From: an uncultured Lachnospiraceae bacterium
GTDB taxonomy: Bacteria; Bacillota; Clostridia; Lachnospirales; Lachnospiraceae
Length of the DNA stretch: 64,000 nt
Direction: 5' to 3'
Assembly: GCA_910587305.1 (NCBI GenBank)
Contig: CAJUKV010000012.1
Span: forward strand, 23,980 to 87,979
The translations under genes and the position numbers were made by a program. This document shows, piece by piece, positions 52,312-61,757 of this stretch. The notes under the pieces are model-generated. The model did not search any database. It saw nothing but the letters and a program-made list of their open reading frames with translations, and was not told where the DNA came from. How positions within the stretch are numbered: position 1 is the first letter of the stretch; each line of letters starts with the position of its first letter.

Positions 52312-52335
52312 AGAAATGTAGGTGAGAATGGAGGA

Positions 52336-54519
52336 ATGGAAGTGAGTGATCTACAGGAAAGTTCTGCTAATTACGGTGAAGAATTTCAGCCTGCGCTAAA
52401 CGTTAAGGTAATTAAGAAAGATGGAAGCCTTGAAGCTTTTAATGTACAAAAGGTAGTAGATGCCGTGGGGAAGAGCGCATACCGCGCCCTTACGAAATTT
52501 ACGGACGATGAGAAGAGGCATATCTGCCAGTATGTGGTTGATAAAGTAAATGAGATGGAGAATGATAAAATTCCCATCCCCATTATGCATAACATCGTAG
52601 AGAGCGCTCTGGAGGAAGTAAAACCTATTGTTGCAAAAAGTTATCGCGATTATCGTAACTATAAGCAGGATTTTGTCCGCATGATGGATGATGTATACAA
52701 AAAAAGCCAGTCCATTATGTATGTTGGGGATAAGGAAAACGCCAACACGGACAGCGCGCTTGTTTCCACCAAAAGAAGCCTGATTTTTAATCAGTTTAAT
52801 AAGGAGTTATATCAGAAGTTTTTTATGACCACGGAGGAAATTCAGGCATGCAGGGACGGTTATATTTATGTCCACGATATGTCCGCAAGGCGCGATACCA
52901 TGAACTGCTGTCTTTTTGACGTTTCCAGCGTGCTTACGGGTGGATTTGAAATGGGAAATATCTGGTATAATGAGCCTAAGACGCTGGATGTGGCGTTTGA
53001 TGTAATCGGCGATATCGTATTAAGCGCTGCCAGCCAGCAGTACGGCGGTTTTACGGTTCCCGAAGTGGACAAGATTTTAGAACCCTATGCGAAGAAAACC
53101 TTTGCAAAAAGCCTTAAAAAATATACCGGGCTGGGCATAGAAGAAGAAAGAGCCGAAAAGGAAGCCTATGAGGATGTAAAACGGGAATTTGAGCAGGGCT
53201 TCCAGGGCTGGGAATATAAATTTAACACCGTGGCCTCAAGCCGTGGGGATTACCCTTTTATTACGGTGACGGCGGGAATCGGCACCGGAGAATTTGCCAG
53301 GATGGCTACCATTTCCCTTTTGGATGTAAGAAGAAAAGGGCAGGGGAAGGAGGGCTGTAAAAAGCCGGTTCTTTTTCCTAAAATCGTATTTTTGTATGAC
53401 GAAAATCTCCATGGCCCCGGGAAGGAGTTAGAGGACGTGTTCGAAGCCGGCGTAAAGTGCTCGGCAAAGACCATGTATCCCGACTGGCTGTCCTTAACCG
53501 GCAAGGGCTATATTGCAAGCATGTATAAAAGATATGGAAAGGTGATTTCTCCTATGGGCTGCCGGGCTTTTCTTTCCCCCTGGTACGAAAGAGGCGGGAT
53601 GCATCCGGCGGACGAGAACGACACGCCCGTTTTCGTAGGACGCTTTAATGTGGGCGCAGTGTCCCTTCACCTTCCTATGATTTTGGCAAAGGCCAGACAG
53701 GAGAGCCGGGATTTTTATGAAGTACTGGATTATTACTTAAATTTGATCCGCCAGCTTCATATCAGAACCTATGCCTATCTTGGCGAGATGCGCGCGTCCA
53801 CCAATCCTCTTGCATACTGTGAAGGGGGCTTTTTGGGGGGCCATTTAAAACTGACGGATAAAATTAAACCTATCTTAAAAACCGCTACCGCCAGCTTTGG
53901 CATTACGGCCTTTAATGAACTGCAGGAGCTGTATAATGGAAAATCTCTTGTGGAGGACGGCGCTTTTGCACTGGAGGTTTTAGAGCATATCAACCAGAAA
54001 ATCAGTGAATATAAAGAAAAAGACGGACATCTTTACGCTATTTACGGAACCCCTGCCGAAAGCCTTTGCGGCCTTCAGGTGAAGCAGTTCCGTGCAAAGT
54101 ATGGTATTATCGAGGGAGTTTCCGACAGAGAATATGTGTCTAACAGCTTCCATTGTCATGTGACCGAGGATATCACCCCTATCCAGAAGCAGGATTTGGA
54201 ATACCGCTTCTGGGAATTGTCAAACGGCGGAAAGATTCAGTATGTGAAGTATCCCATTGATTATAATGTTGACGCCATTAAGACCTTAATCCGCAGAGCT
54301 ATGGATATGGGATTTTATGAAGGGGTGAATTTGTCTCTTGCTTACTGCGACGACTGCGGGCATCAGGAATTGGAAATGGATGTGTGCCCGGTATGCGGCA
54401 GTAAAAATTTAACCAAAATTGAACGAATGAACGGTTATCTTTCCTATTCGAGAGTACACGGGGATACTAGGCTGAATGAGGCTAAAATGGCAGAAATTGC
54501 AGAAAGGAAGAGCATGTAA
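52336..54519 (+). CDS. Anaerobic ribonucleoside-triphosphate reductase
   Basis: About 727 residues. An N-terminal ATP-cone (about 18-105, VIKKDGSLEAFNVQKV) senses ATP/dATP. The catalytic barrel follows, with VHDMSARRDTMNCCLFDV. Near the C-terminus are a four-Cys zinc site (CDDCG, CPVCG) and the glycyl-radical motif RMNGYL (Gly about 700). It makes deoxynucleotides under anoxia with activation by NrdG. ATG 52336 follows GGAGGA too closely; GTG 52342 is an equally good start. Confidence 0.95.
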   Translation: MEVSDLQESSANYGEEFQPALNVKVIKKDGSLEAFNVQKVVDAVGKSAYRALTKFTDDEKRHICQYVVDKVNEMENDKIPIPIMHNIVESALEEVKPIVAKSYRDYRNYKQDFVRMMDDVYKKSQSIMYVGDKENANTDSALVSTKRSLIFNQFNKELYQKFFMTTEEIQACRDGYIYVHDMSARRDTMNCCLFDVSSVLTGGFEMGNIWYNEPKTLDVAFDVIGDIVLSAASQQYGGFTVPEVDKILEPYAKKTFAKSLKKYTGLGIEEERAEKEAYEDVKREFEQGFQGWEYKFNTVASSRGDYPFITVTAGIGTGEFARMATISLLDVRRKGQGKEGCKKPVLFPKIVFLYDENLHGPGKELEDVFEAGVKCSAKTMYPDWLSLTGKGYIASMYKRYGKVISPMGCRAFLSPWYERGGMHPADENDTPVFVGRFNVGAVSLHLPMILAKARQESRDFYEVLDYYLNLIRQLHIRTYAYLGEMRASTNPLAYCEGGFLGGHLKLTDKIKPILKTATASFGITAFNELQELYNGKSLVEDGAFALEVLEHINQKISEYKEKDGHLYAIYGTPAESLCGLQVKQFRAKYGIIEGVSDREYVSNSFHCHVTEDITPIQKQDLEYRFWELSNGGKIQYVKYPIDYNVDAIKTLIRRAMDMGFYEGVNLSLAYCDDCGHQELEMDVCPVCGSKNLTKIERMNGYLSYSRVHGDTRLNEAKMAEIAERKSM

Positions 54520-54523
54520 TTAA

Positions 54524-55051
54524 ATGAGATATCACAATATTACAAAGGATGATATGCTAAACGGCGATGGACTTCGTGTGGTGCTGTGGGTCTCAGGATG
54601 TTCTCACTGCTGTAAAGAATGCCAAAATCCGGTAACATGGGATCCGGCAGGCGGCCTTCTCTTTGACGAGAAGGCAAAGCAGGAAATTTTTGAACAGCTG
54701 GACAAACCTTATATTTCCGGCATTACTTTTTCCGGCGGCGATCCCCTTCATGCGGCCAATCGGCTGGATGTTATGAACCTTGTCAGGGAAATAAAAGAAA
54801 AATATCCCGATAAAACGATTTGGATGTACACGGGAGATATCTGGGAAAACGTGATGCATTATGCCATGATGCAGGACATAGACGTACTCGTTGACGGTGA
54901 ATTTCAGATAGACAAAAAGGACAATAAGCTCCTTTGGAAAGGGAGCAGCAATCAAAGGGTGATTGATGTTAAGGCAACGCTTAAACAACCGGACCTAAGA
55001 GTACCGGTTCTGCATTGTCAGGATTATGCAGAAACCGAGTCTGATTTTTAA
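54524..55051 (+). CDS. Anaerobic ribonucleotide reductase activating protein
   Basis: A 175-residue radical SAM activase that installs the glycyl radical on NrdD. The CxxxCxxC cluster is Cys26, Cys30 and Cys33 (GCSHCCKECQNPVTWDP), and TFSGGDPLHAANR is the AdoMet region. It starts 4 bases after the nrdD stop, with AGAAAGGAAGAG upstream, so the two are one operon. Confidence 0.96.
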   Translation: MRYHNITKDDMLNGDGLRVVLWVSGCSHCCKECQNPVTWDPAGGLLFDEKAKQEIFEQLDKPYISGITFSGGDPLHAANRLDVMNLVREIKEKYPDKTIWMYTGDIWENVMHYAMMQDIDVLVDGEFQIDKKDNKLLWKGSSNQRVIDVKATLKQPDLRVPVLHCQDYAETESDF

Positions 55052-55171
55052 TCGAAAATTCAACTTTTAGTCGAAATTTGACTTTCGACATGGGAATTTT
55101 GTAACATTTTGACGTAAGATCAAGCTGCTTTGAGAATGCATTCTTTGTTATGGAAAGGATATTTTTTCAGG

Positions 55172-55606
55172 ATGGAGACAATAAAGATAAAATATTTTAC
55201 GGATAAAATAGACAGGCTGGCGTACATAGACGGAAAATCTGACTGGATTGACCTACGTGCCGCCGAAGATATCGATCTGAAAAAGGGAGAATTCCGGCTG
55301 ATTCCGTTAGGCGTTGCCATGGAACTGCCAAAGGGATATGAGGCGCATATTGTGCCAAGAAGTTCTACTTTCAAAAATTTTGGTATTATTCAAACCAACC
55401 ATCAGGGGGTAGTGGACTGTTCCTATTGCGGCGACAATGATCAGTGGTTTATGCCCGTATATGCCCTGCGGGATACCCATATTTCCTGTAATGACAGAAT
55501 CTGCCAGTTCAGAATCGTGGAAAACCAGCCTAAAATCGAGTTTGAAGAGGTGAACTTTCTTAAGGGAGCCGACAGGGGCGGATTTGGAAGCACCGGAAAA
55601 CAATAG
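55172..55606 (+). CDS. dUTP diphosphatase
   Basis: A 144-residue trimeric dUTPase: motif 1 DLRAAEDIDL, motif 2 VPRSSTFKNFGI, motif 3 NHQGVVDCSYCGDNDQWF, and the C-terminal motif RGGFGSTGK are all recognisable. Motif 3 is longer and more Cys-rich than usual (the family has GVIDxxYxG). It hydrolyses dUTP to dUMP and fits its place after nrdDG. ATG 55172 lacks an ideal ribosome site; GGAAAGG lies about 14 bases upstream. A GTCGAAA/TTTCGAC hairpin (55070-55089) lies between it and nrdG. Confidence 0.88.
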   Translation: METIKIKYFTDKIDRLAYIDGKSDWIDLRAAEDIDLKKGEFRLIPLGVAMELPKGYEAHIVPRSSTFKNFGIIQTNHQGVVDCSYCGDNDQWFMPVYALRDTHISCNDRICQFRIVENQPKIEFEEVNFLKGADRGGFGSTGKQ

Positions 55607-55755
55607 AGATATCCGGATTTGAGGATTAGAACTTTATAATATTTGTATAAAAATACTTCTTTTGCCACATAATGCTAACAAAATGTTTTATAACTGCAGC
55701 GTGTACCAAAGTACGGCATTTGCAGGGAACGCATTTGTGGTGGAAGGAGTTTTTT

Positions 55756-57174
55756 ATGGATACAAAAAAAATGAGTGCTTCGCTTTCTGAAAATATGAAT
55801 TACTTAAACAATTATCTGTCCGTAGATACCAATTTTGATATCGTTTACCGTGTCATACGCATTGGGGGCCGGGAAGCATGTATGTATTTTATTGACGGCT
55901 TCTGCAAGGATGAACTGATGCAGAAGATGCTGCAATATTTTATGGATATCAAAGAGGAGGAAATGCCGGGAAGCGCTCATGAAATGTCAAAAACAAGCCT
56001 TCCTTATGTGGAGGTGGATCTGAAGGATGACTGGGATCAGATTACCTATTTTATTATGTCCGGCGTATTTGCCTTATTTATTGACGGGTATGACAAGTGC
56101 CTGTTAATTGATTCAAGGACTTACCCGGCCAGAAGTGTGTCGGAGCCTGAAAAGGATAAGGTACTGCGGGGATCAAAGGACGGTTTTGTCGAGACAATTG
56201 TGTTTAACACGGCTTTAATCCGCAGGAGAATTAGAAGCAGCGAACTGCGTATGGAAATGCTCCATGCAGGCAATAGCTCCCAGACGGATATTGTGCTTTG
56301 CTACATGGATTCCAGAGTGGATCATAACTTTTTAAATAAGCTTAAGCAGCGTATCAAGGAAATACAGGTGGATGCTCTTACCATGAATCAGGAGAGTCTG
56401 GCCGAATGCCTTTACAAAAAGAAATGGTATAATCCTTTTCCCAAATTTAAATTTACGGAAAGGCCGGATACGGCGTCCGCCCAGATTCTGGAAGGGGATA
56501 TCATCATTTTGGTGGACAATTCCCCTTCGGCAATGATTGCGCCTACTTCTATTTTTGATATTGTGGAGGAGGCAGATGATTATTATTTCCCGCCAATCAC
56601 GGGAACTTATCTGCGCCTTTCCAGATTTCTGATTGCCATTTTAACTTACTTTTTGACCCCTACTTTTTTATTGCTTATGCAGAGGCCGGAGTGGATTCCG
56701 TCAGGATTTGAATTTATTATGGTAAAAGAGCCGACGAATATTCCGCTGGTGTGGCAGTTTTTGATTTTGGAACTGGCGATAGACGGTTTAAGACTGGCGG
56801 CAGTGAATACGCCCAACATGCTAAGCACCCCCTTAAGCGTCATGGCAGCTCTGGTACTGGGAGAATTTTCGGTAAACAGCGGCTGGTTCAACTCTGAAGT
56901 GATGCTGTATATGGCCTTTGTGGCAATTGCCAATTACACCCAGGCCAGCTATGAGCTTAGCTATGCTCTGAAATTTATGCGTATTATTAATCTGATTCTG
57001 ACGGCAATTTTTGGCATGTGGGGATATATTGCCGCAATTGTCCTGTTAATCCTTGCAATTGGAACCAACAGAACCATATCGGGAAAAAGCTATATTTACC
57101 CGTTATTGCCTTTCAATTTGAAACAGCTTTCCAAGAGACTGTTCCGCTACAGACTGCCGGGCTCAAGAGAGTAG
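55756..57174 (+). CDS. SpoVAF/GerA-family spore germination membrane protein
   Basis: A 472-residue protein with a soluble N-terminal domain (1-270) and 4-6 C-terminal membrane segments. The block NTPNMLSTPLSVMAALVLG, then GEFSVNSGWFNSEVMLYM, is characteristic of SpoVAF and GerAA-type proteins. No GerB or GerC gene is adjacent, which favours SpoVAF over a nutrient receptor. It should sit in the inner spore membrane and act in germination or dipicolinate release. GGAAGGAG supports ATG 55756. Confidence 0.85.
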   Translation: MDTKKMSASLSENMNYLNNYLSVDTNFDIVYRVIRIGGREACMYFIDGFCKDELMQKMLQYFMDIKEEEMPGSAHEMSKTSLPYVEVDLKDDWDQITYFIMSGVFALFIDGYDKCLLIDSRTYPARSVSEPEKDKVLRGSKDGFVETIVFNTALIRRRIRSSELRMEMLHAGNSSQTDIVLCYMDSRVDHNFLNKLKQRIKEIQVDALTMNQESLAECLYKKKWYNPFPKFKFTERPDTASAQILEGDIIILVDNSPSAMIAPTSIFDIVEEADDYYFPPITGTYLRLSRFLIAILTYFLTPTFLLLMQRPEWIPSGFEFIMVKEPTNIPLVWQFLILELAIDGLRLAAVNTPNMLSTPLSVMAALVLGEFSVNSGWFNSEVMLYMAFVAIANYTQASYELSYALKFMRIINLILTAIFGMWGYIAAIVLLILAIGTNRTISGKSYIYPLLPFNLKQLSKRLFRYRLPGSRE

Positions 57175-57215
57175 GGAAGTACGAAATATCTCAAAAGGAC
57201 AATTTTACAAAATAA

Positions 57216-57266
57216 ATCCCATAGGGATTCAGGCGTTCTTATATCCTGAATCTCTATGGGATATTC
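57216..57266. terminator. Bidirectional terminator between spoVAF and coaBC
   Basis: The 18-bp stem ATCCCATAGGGATTCAGG (57216-57233)/CCTGAATCTCTATGGGAT (57245-57262) has one wobble and lies between two convergent genes. Confidence 0.8.
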
Positions 57267-57298
57267 TAAGTATAGGACTTATTACAGTACAAGCCGGA

Positions 57299-58498
57299 TT
57301 AAGGCTGTGACGGCCTTTTTGTCATAATATAGTCTAACAGTTCATTGGCCACATCTTCCTTGCTCATAATAGGGAGCTGTATGGTATCCTCCTTTGAAAG
57401 CAGCGTTACAACGTTGGTATCCGTGCCAAATCCTGCCCCTTCCTGTCTTAAGCTATTGGCCACAATCAGATCCAGATTTTTCCGTTCCAGCTTCACGCGG
57501 GAATTTTCAATCATATTTTCCGTTTCCATGGAAAAACCGCATAAAAACTGCCCGGCTGCTTTGTGGGCGCCGAGGAAACCAAGAATATCTTCCGTCCGTT
57601 CTAAATCAATGTTCATATCCCCGTCTTTTTTCTTGACCTTCTGATCTGCAACATGCCTGGGACGATAGTCCGCCACAGCGGCGGCTTTGATGATAATATC
57701 CTGTTCGGGAGCGGCCGCCTTAACAGCATCGGCCATATCCTGCGCCGATTCAATCTCTATGGTATGGACGCCCATAGGCGGTGTGAGGGAAGTCTTTCCG
57801 GTAACCAGGGTTACATTCGCCCCCCGCATCATGGCGGCTCTTGCAATGGCATAGCCCATTTTTCCGGTAGAATGGTTGCTGATATAGCGCACCGGATCAA
57901 TTCTTTCACGGGTCGGCCCTGCCGTAACCAACAATTTGATTCCCGACATGTCTTTGGGCTGCAGCGCTTTGACGATATACTCGAACAGTAACTCCGGCTC
58001 CGGCATTTTCCCTTCTCCGGTATCGCCACAGGCTAAATATCCGGTGGCAGGGGTGATAACCTCCATTCCATAACGCTCTAATATTTTCATATTATCCTGT
58101 ACGATAGGGTTTTGAAACATACGTGTGTTCATGGCCGGCGCAATGATTTTAGGACACTGGCAGGCAAGCAAAGTGGTGGTGAGCATATCGTCCGCTATCC
58201 CGTGGGCCGCTTTGGCAATGACGTTGGCGGAGGCCGGCGCAATCAGAAATACGTCCGTCTGCTTTGCCAAAGATACATGTTCTACGCTGTGCTGAAAATT
58301 GCGGTCAAAGGTATCCGTCAGACATTTGTTTCCGGTGAGTGCTTCAAAGGTAATGGGATGGATAAAGTTGGCGGCGTTTTTGGTCATAATAACGGTAATA
58401 TCGGCTCCCTGTTTTTTTAGCATGCTGGCTAAAGATGCAATTTTATAAGCGGCAATACTTCCCGTAACACCAAGCAAGATATGTTTTCCCTTTAACAT
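57299..58498 (-). CDS. CoaBC: phosphopantothenoylcysteine synthetase/decarboxylase
   Basis: A 399-residue bifunctional enzyme making 4'-phosphopantetheine. The N-terminal flavoprotein decarboxylase has the catalytic His74 in SVEHVSLAK and PAMNTRMFQNP; the C-terminal synthetase has AGPTRERIDPVRYISNHSTGKMG-type text (about 190 on) and KAAAVADYRP. I start at 58498 because GGAAAGGGATGG precedes it; the frame opens 54 bases earlier. It is the last gene of the panT-coaX-coaBC operon. Confidence 0.95.
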   Translation of the reverse strand: MLKGKHILLGVTGSIAAYKIASLASMLKKQGADITVIMTKNAANFIHPITFEALTGNKCLTDTFDRNFQHSVEHVSLAKQTDVFLIAPASANVIAKAAHGIADDMLTTTLLACQCPKIIAPAMNTRMFQNPIVQDNMKILERYGMEVITPATGYLACGDTGEGKMPEPELLFEYIVKALQPKDMSGIKLLVTAGPTRERIDPVRYISNHSTGKMGYAIARAAMMRGANVTLVTGKTSLTPPMGVHTIEIESAQDMADAVKAAAPEQDIIIKAAAVADYRPRHVADQKVKKKDGDMNIDLERTEDILGFLGAHKAAGQFLCGFSMETENMIENSRVKLERKNLDLIVANSLRQEGAGFGTDTNVVTLLSKEDTIQLPIMSKEDVANELLDYIMTKRPSQP

Positions 58499-58595
58499 TT
58501 TTCCATCCCTTTCCGTATCTGAAAATTTTGACATAAGCGTTGAATTTCCCACATTTTACAGGAAAAATCTTGTTTTCCTTTGCTAATGGTCCCTG

Positions 58596-59372
58596 TCAGG
58601 CTTTTAGATCCATATTCTTCTTATAAATAATTTCCAATCCTTTTAAAGTAAGTTCGTTGTCACAGATAATTTTTTTCCTGCAGCAGGGGACAATATGGCC
58701 TGCCAGGCCGCCGGTGGCAACCACCGGCGCCTGGTATCCCAATTCATCCCATATACGGTCAATCATACCGTCTATGCAAGCGGCCTGTCCCATGATGATA
58801 CCGCTTTTCATGCAGTCAACAGTGTTTGTGCCAATCACTTTCTTAGGCGCTTCCAGGCTGATTCGGGGCAGCTGGGAAGTCCGATCTACCAGCGACTCCA
58901 AAGAAACCTTTACACCAGGCAGAATCATACCGCCGATATAATTTCTCTTATCATCCACCACGCTGATGGTGGTAGCCGTTCCCATATCAATCATGATAAT
59001 GGGCGCGCCATAATATTTCAGGCCGGCAACCGCATTTACAATCAAATCCGAACCTACCTGTCCCGGATTATCCATCAAAATGTTCAGGCCCGTTTTTACG
59101 CCGGGCCCCACAAGCAGGGGAGAAATATGGAAAAGCTTCTCCATAGCATTTTTAACGATATTATTTAAGGGGGGTACCACGGATGCAATAATGCACCCTG
59201 TAATGTCTTTCATTTTAACCCTATAAAGCTCCAAAAGCGTTTTAAACTCCACCACATATTCCAGCTCGGTTTTGGATATGTCGGTAGAAACTCTTTCCAC
59301 AAAGGATATTTTTTCCTGATCGATACAGCCGATTACAATATTTGTATTTCCGATATCTATCGCTAAAATCAT
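58596..59372 (-). CDS. Type III pantothenate kinase
   Basis: A 258-residue ASKHA-fold kinase that phosphorylates pantothenate, first step to coenzyme A. The phosphate loop DIGNTNIVIG (6-15), GPGVKTGLNI, and IDMGTATTISVVD with the catalytic Asp are intact. AAAGGCAGG supports ATG 59372; the longer frame starts just after the transporter stop. The next enzyme of the pathway, CoaBC, lies 97 bases downstream. Confidence 0.95.
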   Translation of the reverse strand: MILAIDIGNTNIVIGCIDQEKISFVERVSTDISKTELEYVVEFKTLLELYRVKMKDITGCIIASVVPPLNNIVKNAMEKLFHISPLLVGPGVKTGLNILMDNPGQVGSDLIVNAVAGLKYYGAPIIMIDMGTATTISVVDDKRNYIGGMILPGVKVSLESLVDRTSQLPRISLEAPKKVIGTNTVDCMKSGIIMGQAACIDGMIDRIWDELGYQAPVVATGGLAGHIVPCCRKKIICDNELTLKGLEIIYKKNMDLKA

Positions 59373-59399
59373 GCTAAAAACCTGCCTTTCTTCCTGCAT

Positions 59400-60251
59400 T
59401 TATATTTTTTGCATAAGCTTATTGGGATAAGCGCGTTCCGCCTTGATGGGTTTCACCTGCAAAAGCGCCATGCCAACGCCTGCAATCAAAATAGCGGCCA
59501 CAGCTGCTTCCACAATGCCGTTAAAACTGATGATGCCCATAATCACGTCGATAACCGTATCACCCGCGATGCCAAGAGCCTGGGCATAGGCATCCTTATA
59601 TAAAATGAAAATGCCGCTCATAACAAACAGCGTATTCGTAAAAGCTCCCGCGATCCCCGCATAAGCGAGGGCAGTGCCTGTCACGGTCTTTTTCTGGCCT
59701 GTGAGCGTCAGCACAATAAACAAAACAATACCCGCGATAAGGCCGGCCGCCATACCGATGAGTCTGCCGGTGTCATTTTGAATCAGATTACAGATGAACG
59801 CTCTCAGGGAAATAAATAGGATAAGAGATACCGCTCCGTTGATGACCACGTGCCATATTTTCCGTTCGCTTTTTAAAAGCTTTTGGATCAGAATATATAC
59901 AAAATAGGGAATGACGCCCACCAATATTCTCGGCACAAAGCAGATGTAAAGACTTTTAAAGATACCTGATACGCCCACAACATTTGCGGCCAAAATCGGT
60001 GAAAATACAAAAGCCGATGCGGTAACTGCCTTGAAGGTATTGTTGATGAAGCTGGTAAAACCAAATACGAATCCTAAGAATGCACCTTTTTTGGGACCTA
60101 AAAATAGCGCTCCGAGGATAACCGGGATATGGATGATGGTTGCATTGATAACAACTAACGGGATATATCCCAGGGGTGTGAATGCCATGATGATGATAAT
60201 GGCGGTGAACAGGGCTAACAGCACCAGTTCATAAGTTTTTTCATTTTTCAT
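59400..60251 (-). CDS. ECF transporter S component, probably for pantothenate
   Basis: A 283-residue protein of the ECF substrate-binding (S) type with about six or more membrane helices and the typical N-terminal ALFTAIIIIMAFTPLGYIPL and GALFLGPKKGAFLGFVFG. Transport needs the shared EcfAA'T module, which is not in the window. Pantothenate or a precursor is inferred from the following coaX and coaBC genes. The protein is longer than the usual 180-200 aa S component because of extra C-terminal helices. AGGAGG supports ATG 60251. Confidence 0.82.
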   Translation of the reverse strand: MKNEKTYELVLLALFTAIIIIMAFTPLGYIPLVVINATIIHIPVILGALFLGPKKGAFLGFVFGFTSFINNTFKAVTASAFVFSPILAANVVGVSGIFKSLYICFVPRILVGVIPYFVYILIQKLLKSERKIWHVVINGAVSLILFISLRAFICNLIQNDTGRLIGMAAGLIAGIVLFIVLTLTGQKKTVTGTALAYAGIAGAFTNTLFVMSGIFILYKDAYAQALGIAGDTVIDVIMGIISFNGIVEAAVAAILIAGVGMALLQVKPIKAERAYPNKLMQKI

Positions 60252-60376
60252 TGTTCATTTCCTCCTGTTATTATTCTCTTTATTGAGATACAATACGGTG
60301 TAATCATACCACACATGCTTTTCAATGACAATACAAAACCAATATTATGTTTATTTGCATATTTATACCCCTTGCA

Positions 60377-60440
60377 TACTGCAAGCTCTGCTTGCGGTAC
60401 TGCCACCGATAAAGAGTTTGGAAGTTTACTTCCAAACTTC
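60377..60440. repeat. Paired hairpins upstream of the secreted-protein gene
   Basis: TACTGCAAGC (60377-60386)/GCTTGCGGTA (60390-60399) and AGTTTGGAAG (60415-60424)/CTTCCAAACT (60429-60438). They lie in the divergent gap 60252-60530 with a -10 (TATAAT, 60475-60480) for the next gene. Confidence 0.55.
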
Positions 60441-60530
60441 TACTGCTGGTAGACCAAAAAAATAAAATCCTGTTTATAATTACAAGAAAGATGTTTCTTG
60501 CATAAATTTACTTAAAGAGAGGAAAAAGAT

Positions 60531-61394
60531 ATGAAGAGAAAAGGATTTTTATTCCAAATGATTGGGGCATTATGCATAGGCGCCTTCATAAGTATGCCAG
60601 CAACTGTAAATGCGGCTGACAGGGGAGATGTAGTGGGAGAATGGACTAGTGATCGGGGGTCATCCGTTAGCTTTCTTGAAAATGGATTAGCAAAAGATAG
60701 GCGGAATGAAAGACCTTATTGGATGCAATCTGGTTCTCTTACAGTAGTATATGAGAGTACGGGAGCCACAGAAACAGTGGATTATGACCTGTGGAAAGGA
60801 GAAATGATAGGCGATATTCCTGAAGATGCGTATGCAGATGCAATGATATACAAGATAATCGAACCCGGAAAAATGAGAGCCCAGAATGTATACAAAGAAA
60901 AAGGTGAGAATCAGTGGAGGTCTTTTGATCAGTTTACTATGAGCAAAAAAACGGATACGGATTCAACTGGTACGGAATCTGGCAGTTCAGGCGGAAAGTG
61001 TAATCATAATTATGAATGGCAAATAACAACGGAACCTACGGGGACAGAAGACGGTGTAAGCTCCTATATGTGTACAACCTGCGGGGATATTAAGGAAAGA
61101 CAGCCAATCAGCGCAGATTTAGTTATCCGTAAAGAGCTTTTGGCAGCTATTAAAAATGCGGAAGCAGGAACAACCGTAACCTTCGACAATAAAACATGGC
61201 GGTGCTATCCGCAGTATGTGCTTGACGCCTTAAAGGAGAAAGGCGATGTATCTTTAAAGACAGATTTTATGTATGAAGGGGAAAATTACACTTTTACGAT
61301 TCCTGCAGGGAGTGATTACACGAATCTGGAACAAGCTGATTTTTATGGATTCCTGTATTTGTTCGGTGTATTTAATGGGGTTATAGTTGAGTAG
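60531..61394 (+). CDS. Secreted protein with a Cys/His repeat, function unknown
   Basis: A 287-residue protein with a signal peptide (FLFQMIGALCIGAFISMPAT, cleavage after VNAA, about 28). A first domain (about 30-145, VVGEWTSDRGSSVSFLENG) resembles small beta-rich extracellular domains. A Ser/Gly linker follows, then CNHNYEWQITTEPTGTEDG with a later CTTCG (about 160-195), the C-x-H...CxxC module common in clostridial surface proteins. A final domain (about 195-287) is unassigned. There is no wall anchor, so it is probably released. AGAGAGGAAAAAG precedes the ATG. Confidence 0.75.
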   Translation: MKRKGFLFQMIGALCIGAFISMPATVNAADRGDVVGEWTSDRGSSVSFLENGLAKDRRNERPYWMQSGSLTVVYESTGATETVDYDLWKGEMIGDIPEDAYADAMIYKIIEPGKMRAQNVYKEKGENQWRSFDQFTMSKKTDTDSTGTESGSSGGKCNHNYEWQITTEPTGTEDGVSSYMCTTCGDIKERQPISADLVIRKELLAAIKNAEAGTTVTFDNKTWRCYPQYVLDALKEKGDVSLKTDFMYEGENYTFTIPAGSDYTNLEQADFYGFLYLFGVFNGVIVE

Positions 61395-61427
61395 AGGGAA
61401 TGTAAATCATTTCCATAATGATATCGG

Positions 61428-61510
61428 AAGGGCTTTCTATAATTAACAAGCGCTACCACGCTTCGCGAGACAGTTTATTTGTTAATAATTATAGAAAACC
61501 CTTGTTTTTT
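61428..61510 (+). terminator. Long stem-loop terminator after the secreted-protein gene
   Basis: AAGGGCTTTCTATAATTAAC (61428-61447) pairs with the arm ending 61503, with bulges, followed by GTTTTTT. The gap 61395-61757 otherwise holds only the kinase promoter and untranslated leader. Confidence 0.75.
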
Positions 61511-61609
61511 ATTGTTGCGTTTTTTTACTTTGACAAGGAAATTTAATAGTGAAGTAGTTACTGCGATGCCTGTTATAAATTGACGTAAAAACCTAAACAT
61601 ATATTCGTG

Positions 61610-61638
61610 TTGCAAAGAGCCCTGTTTATTCCTATAAT
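61610..61638 (+). promoter_or_regulatory. Promoter of the kinase gene
   Basis: TTGCAA (61610-61615), 17 bases, TATAAT (61633-61638). The 5' untranslated region is about 110 bases. Confidence 0.7.
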
Positions 61639-61757
61639 ATATAGTTAATGACATAACAAAATGTTGCTTCCGGCTCCTGCCAAAGCTATATACGGAAGTT
61701 TATGCCGCGCCGAAAGCACAAGCGTATTGATGCCAACATATCAGGGAGAAACGGAAA

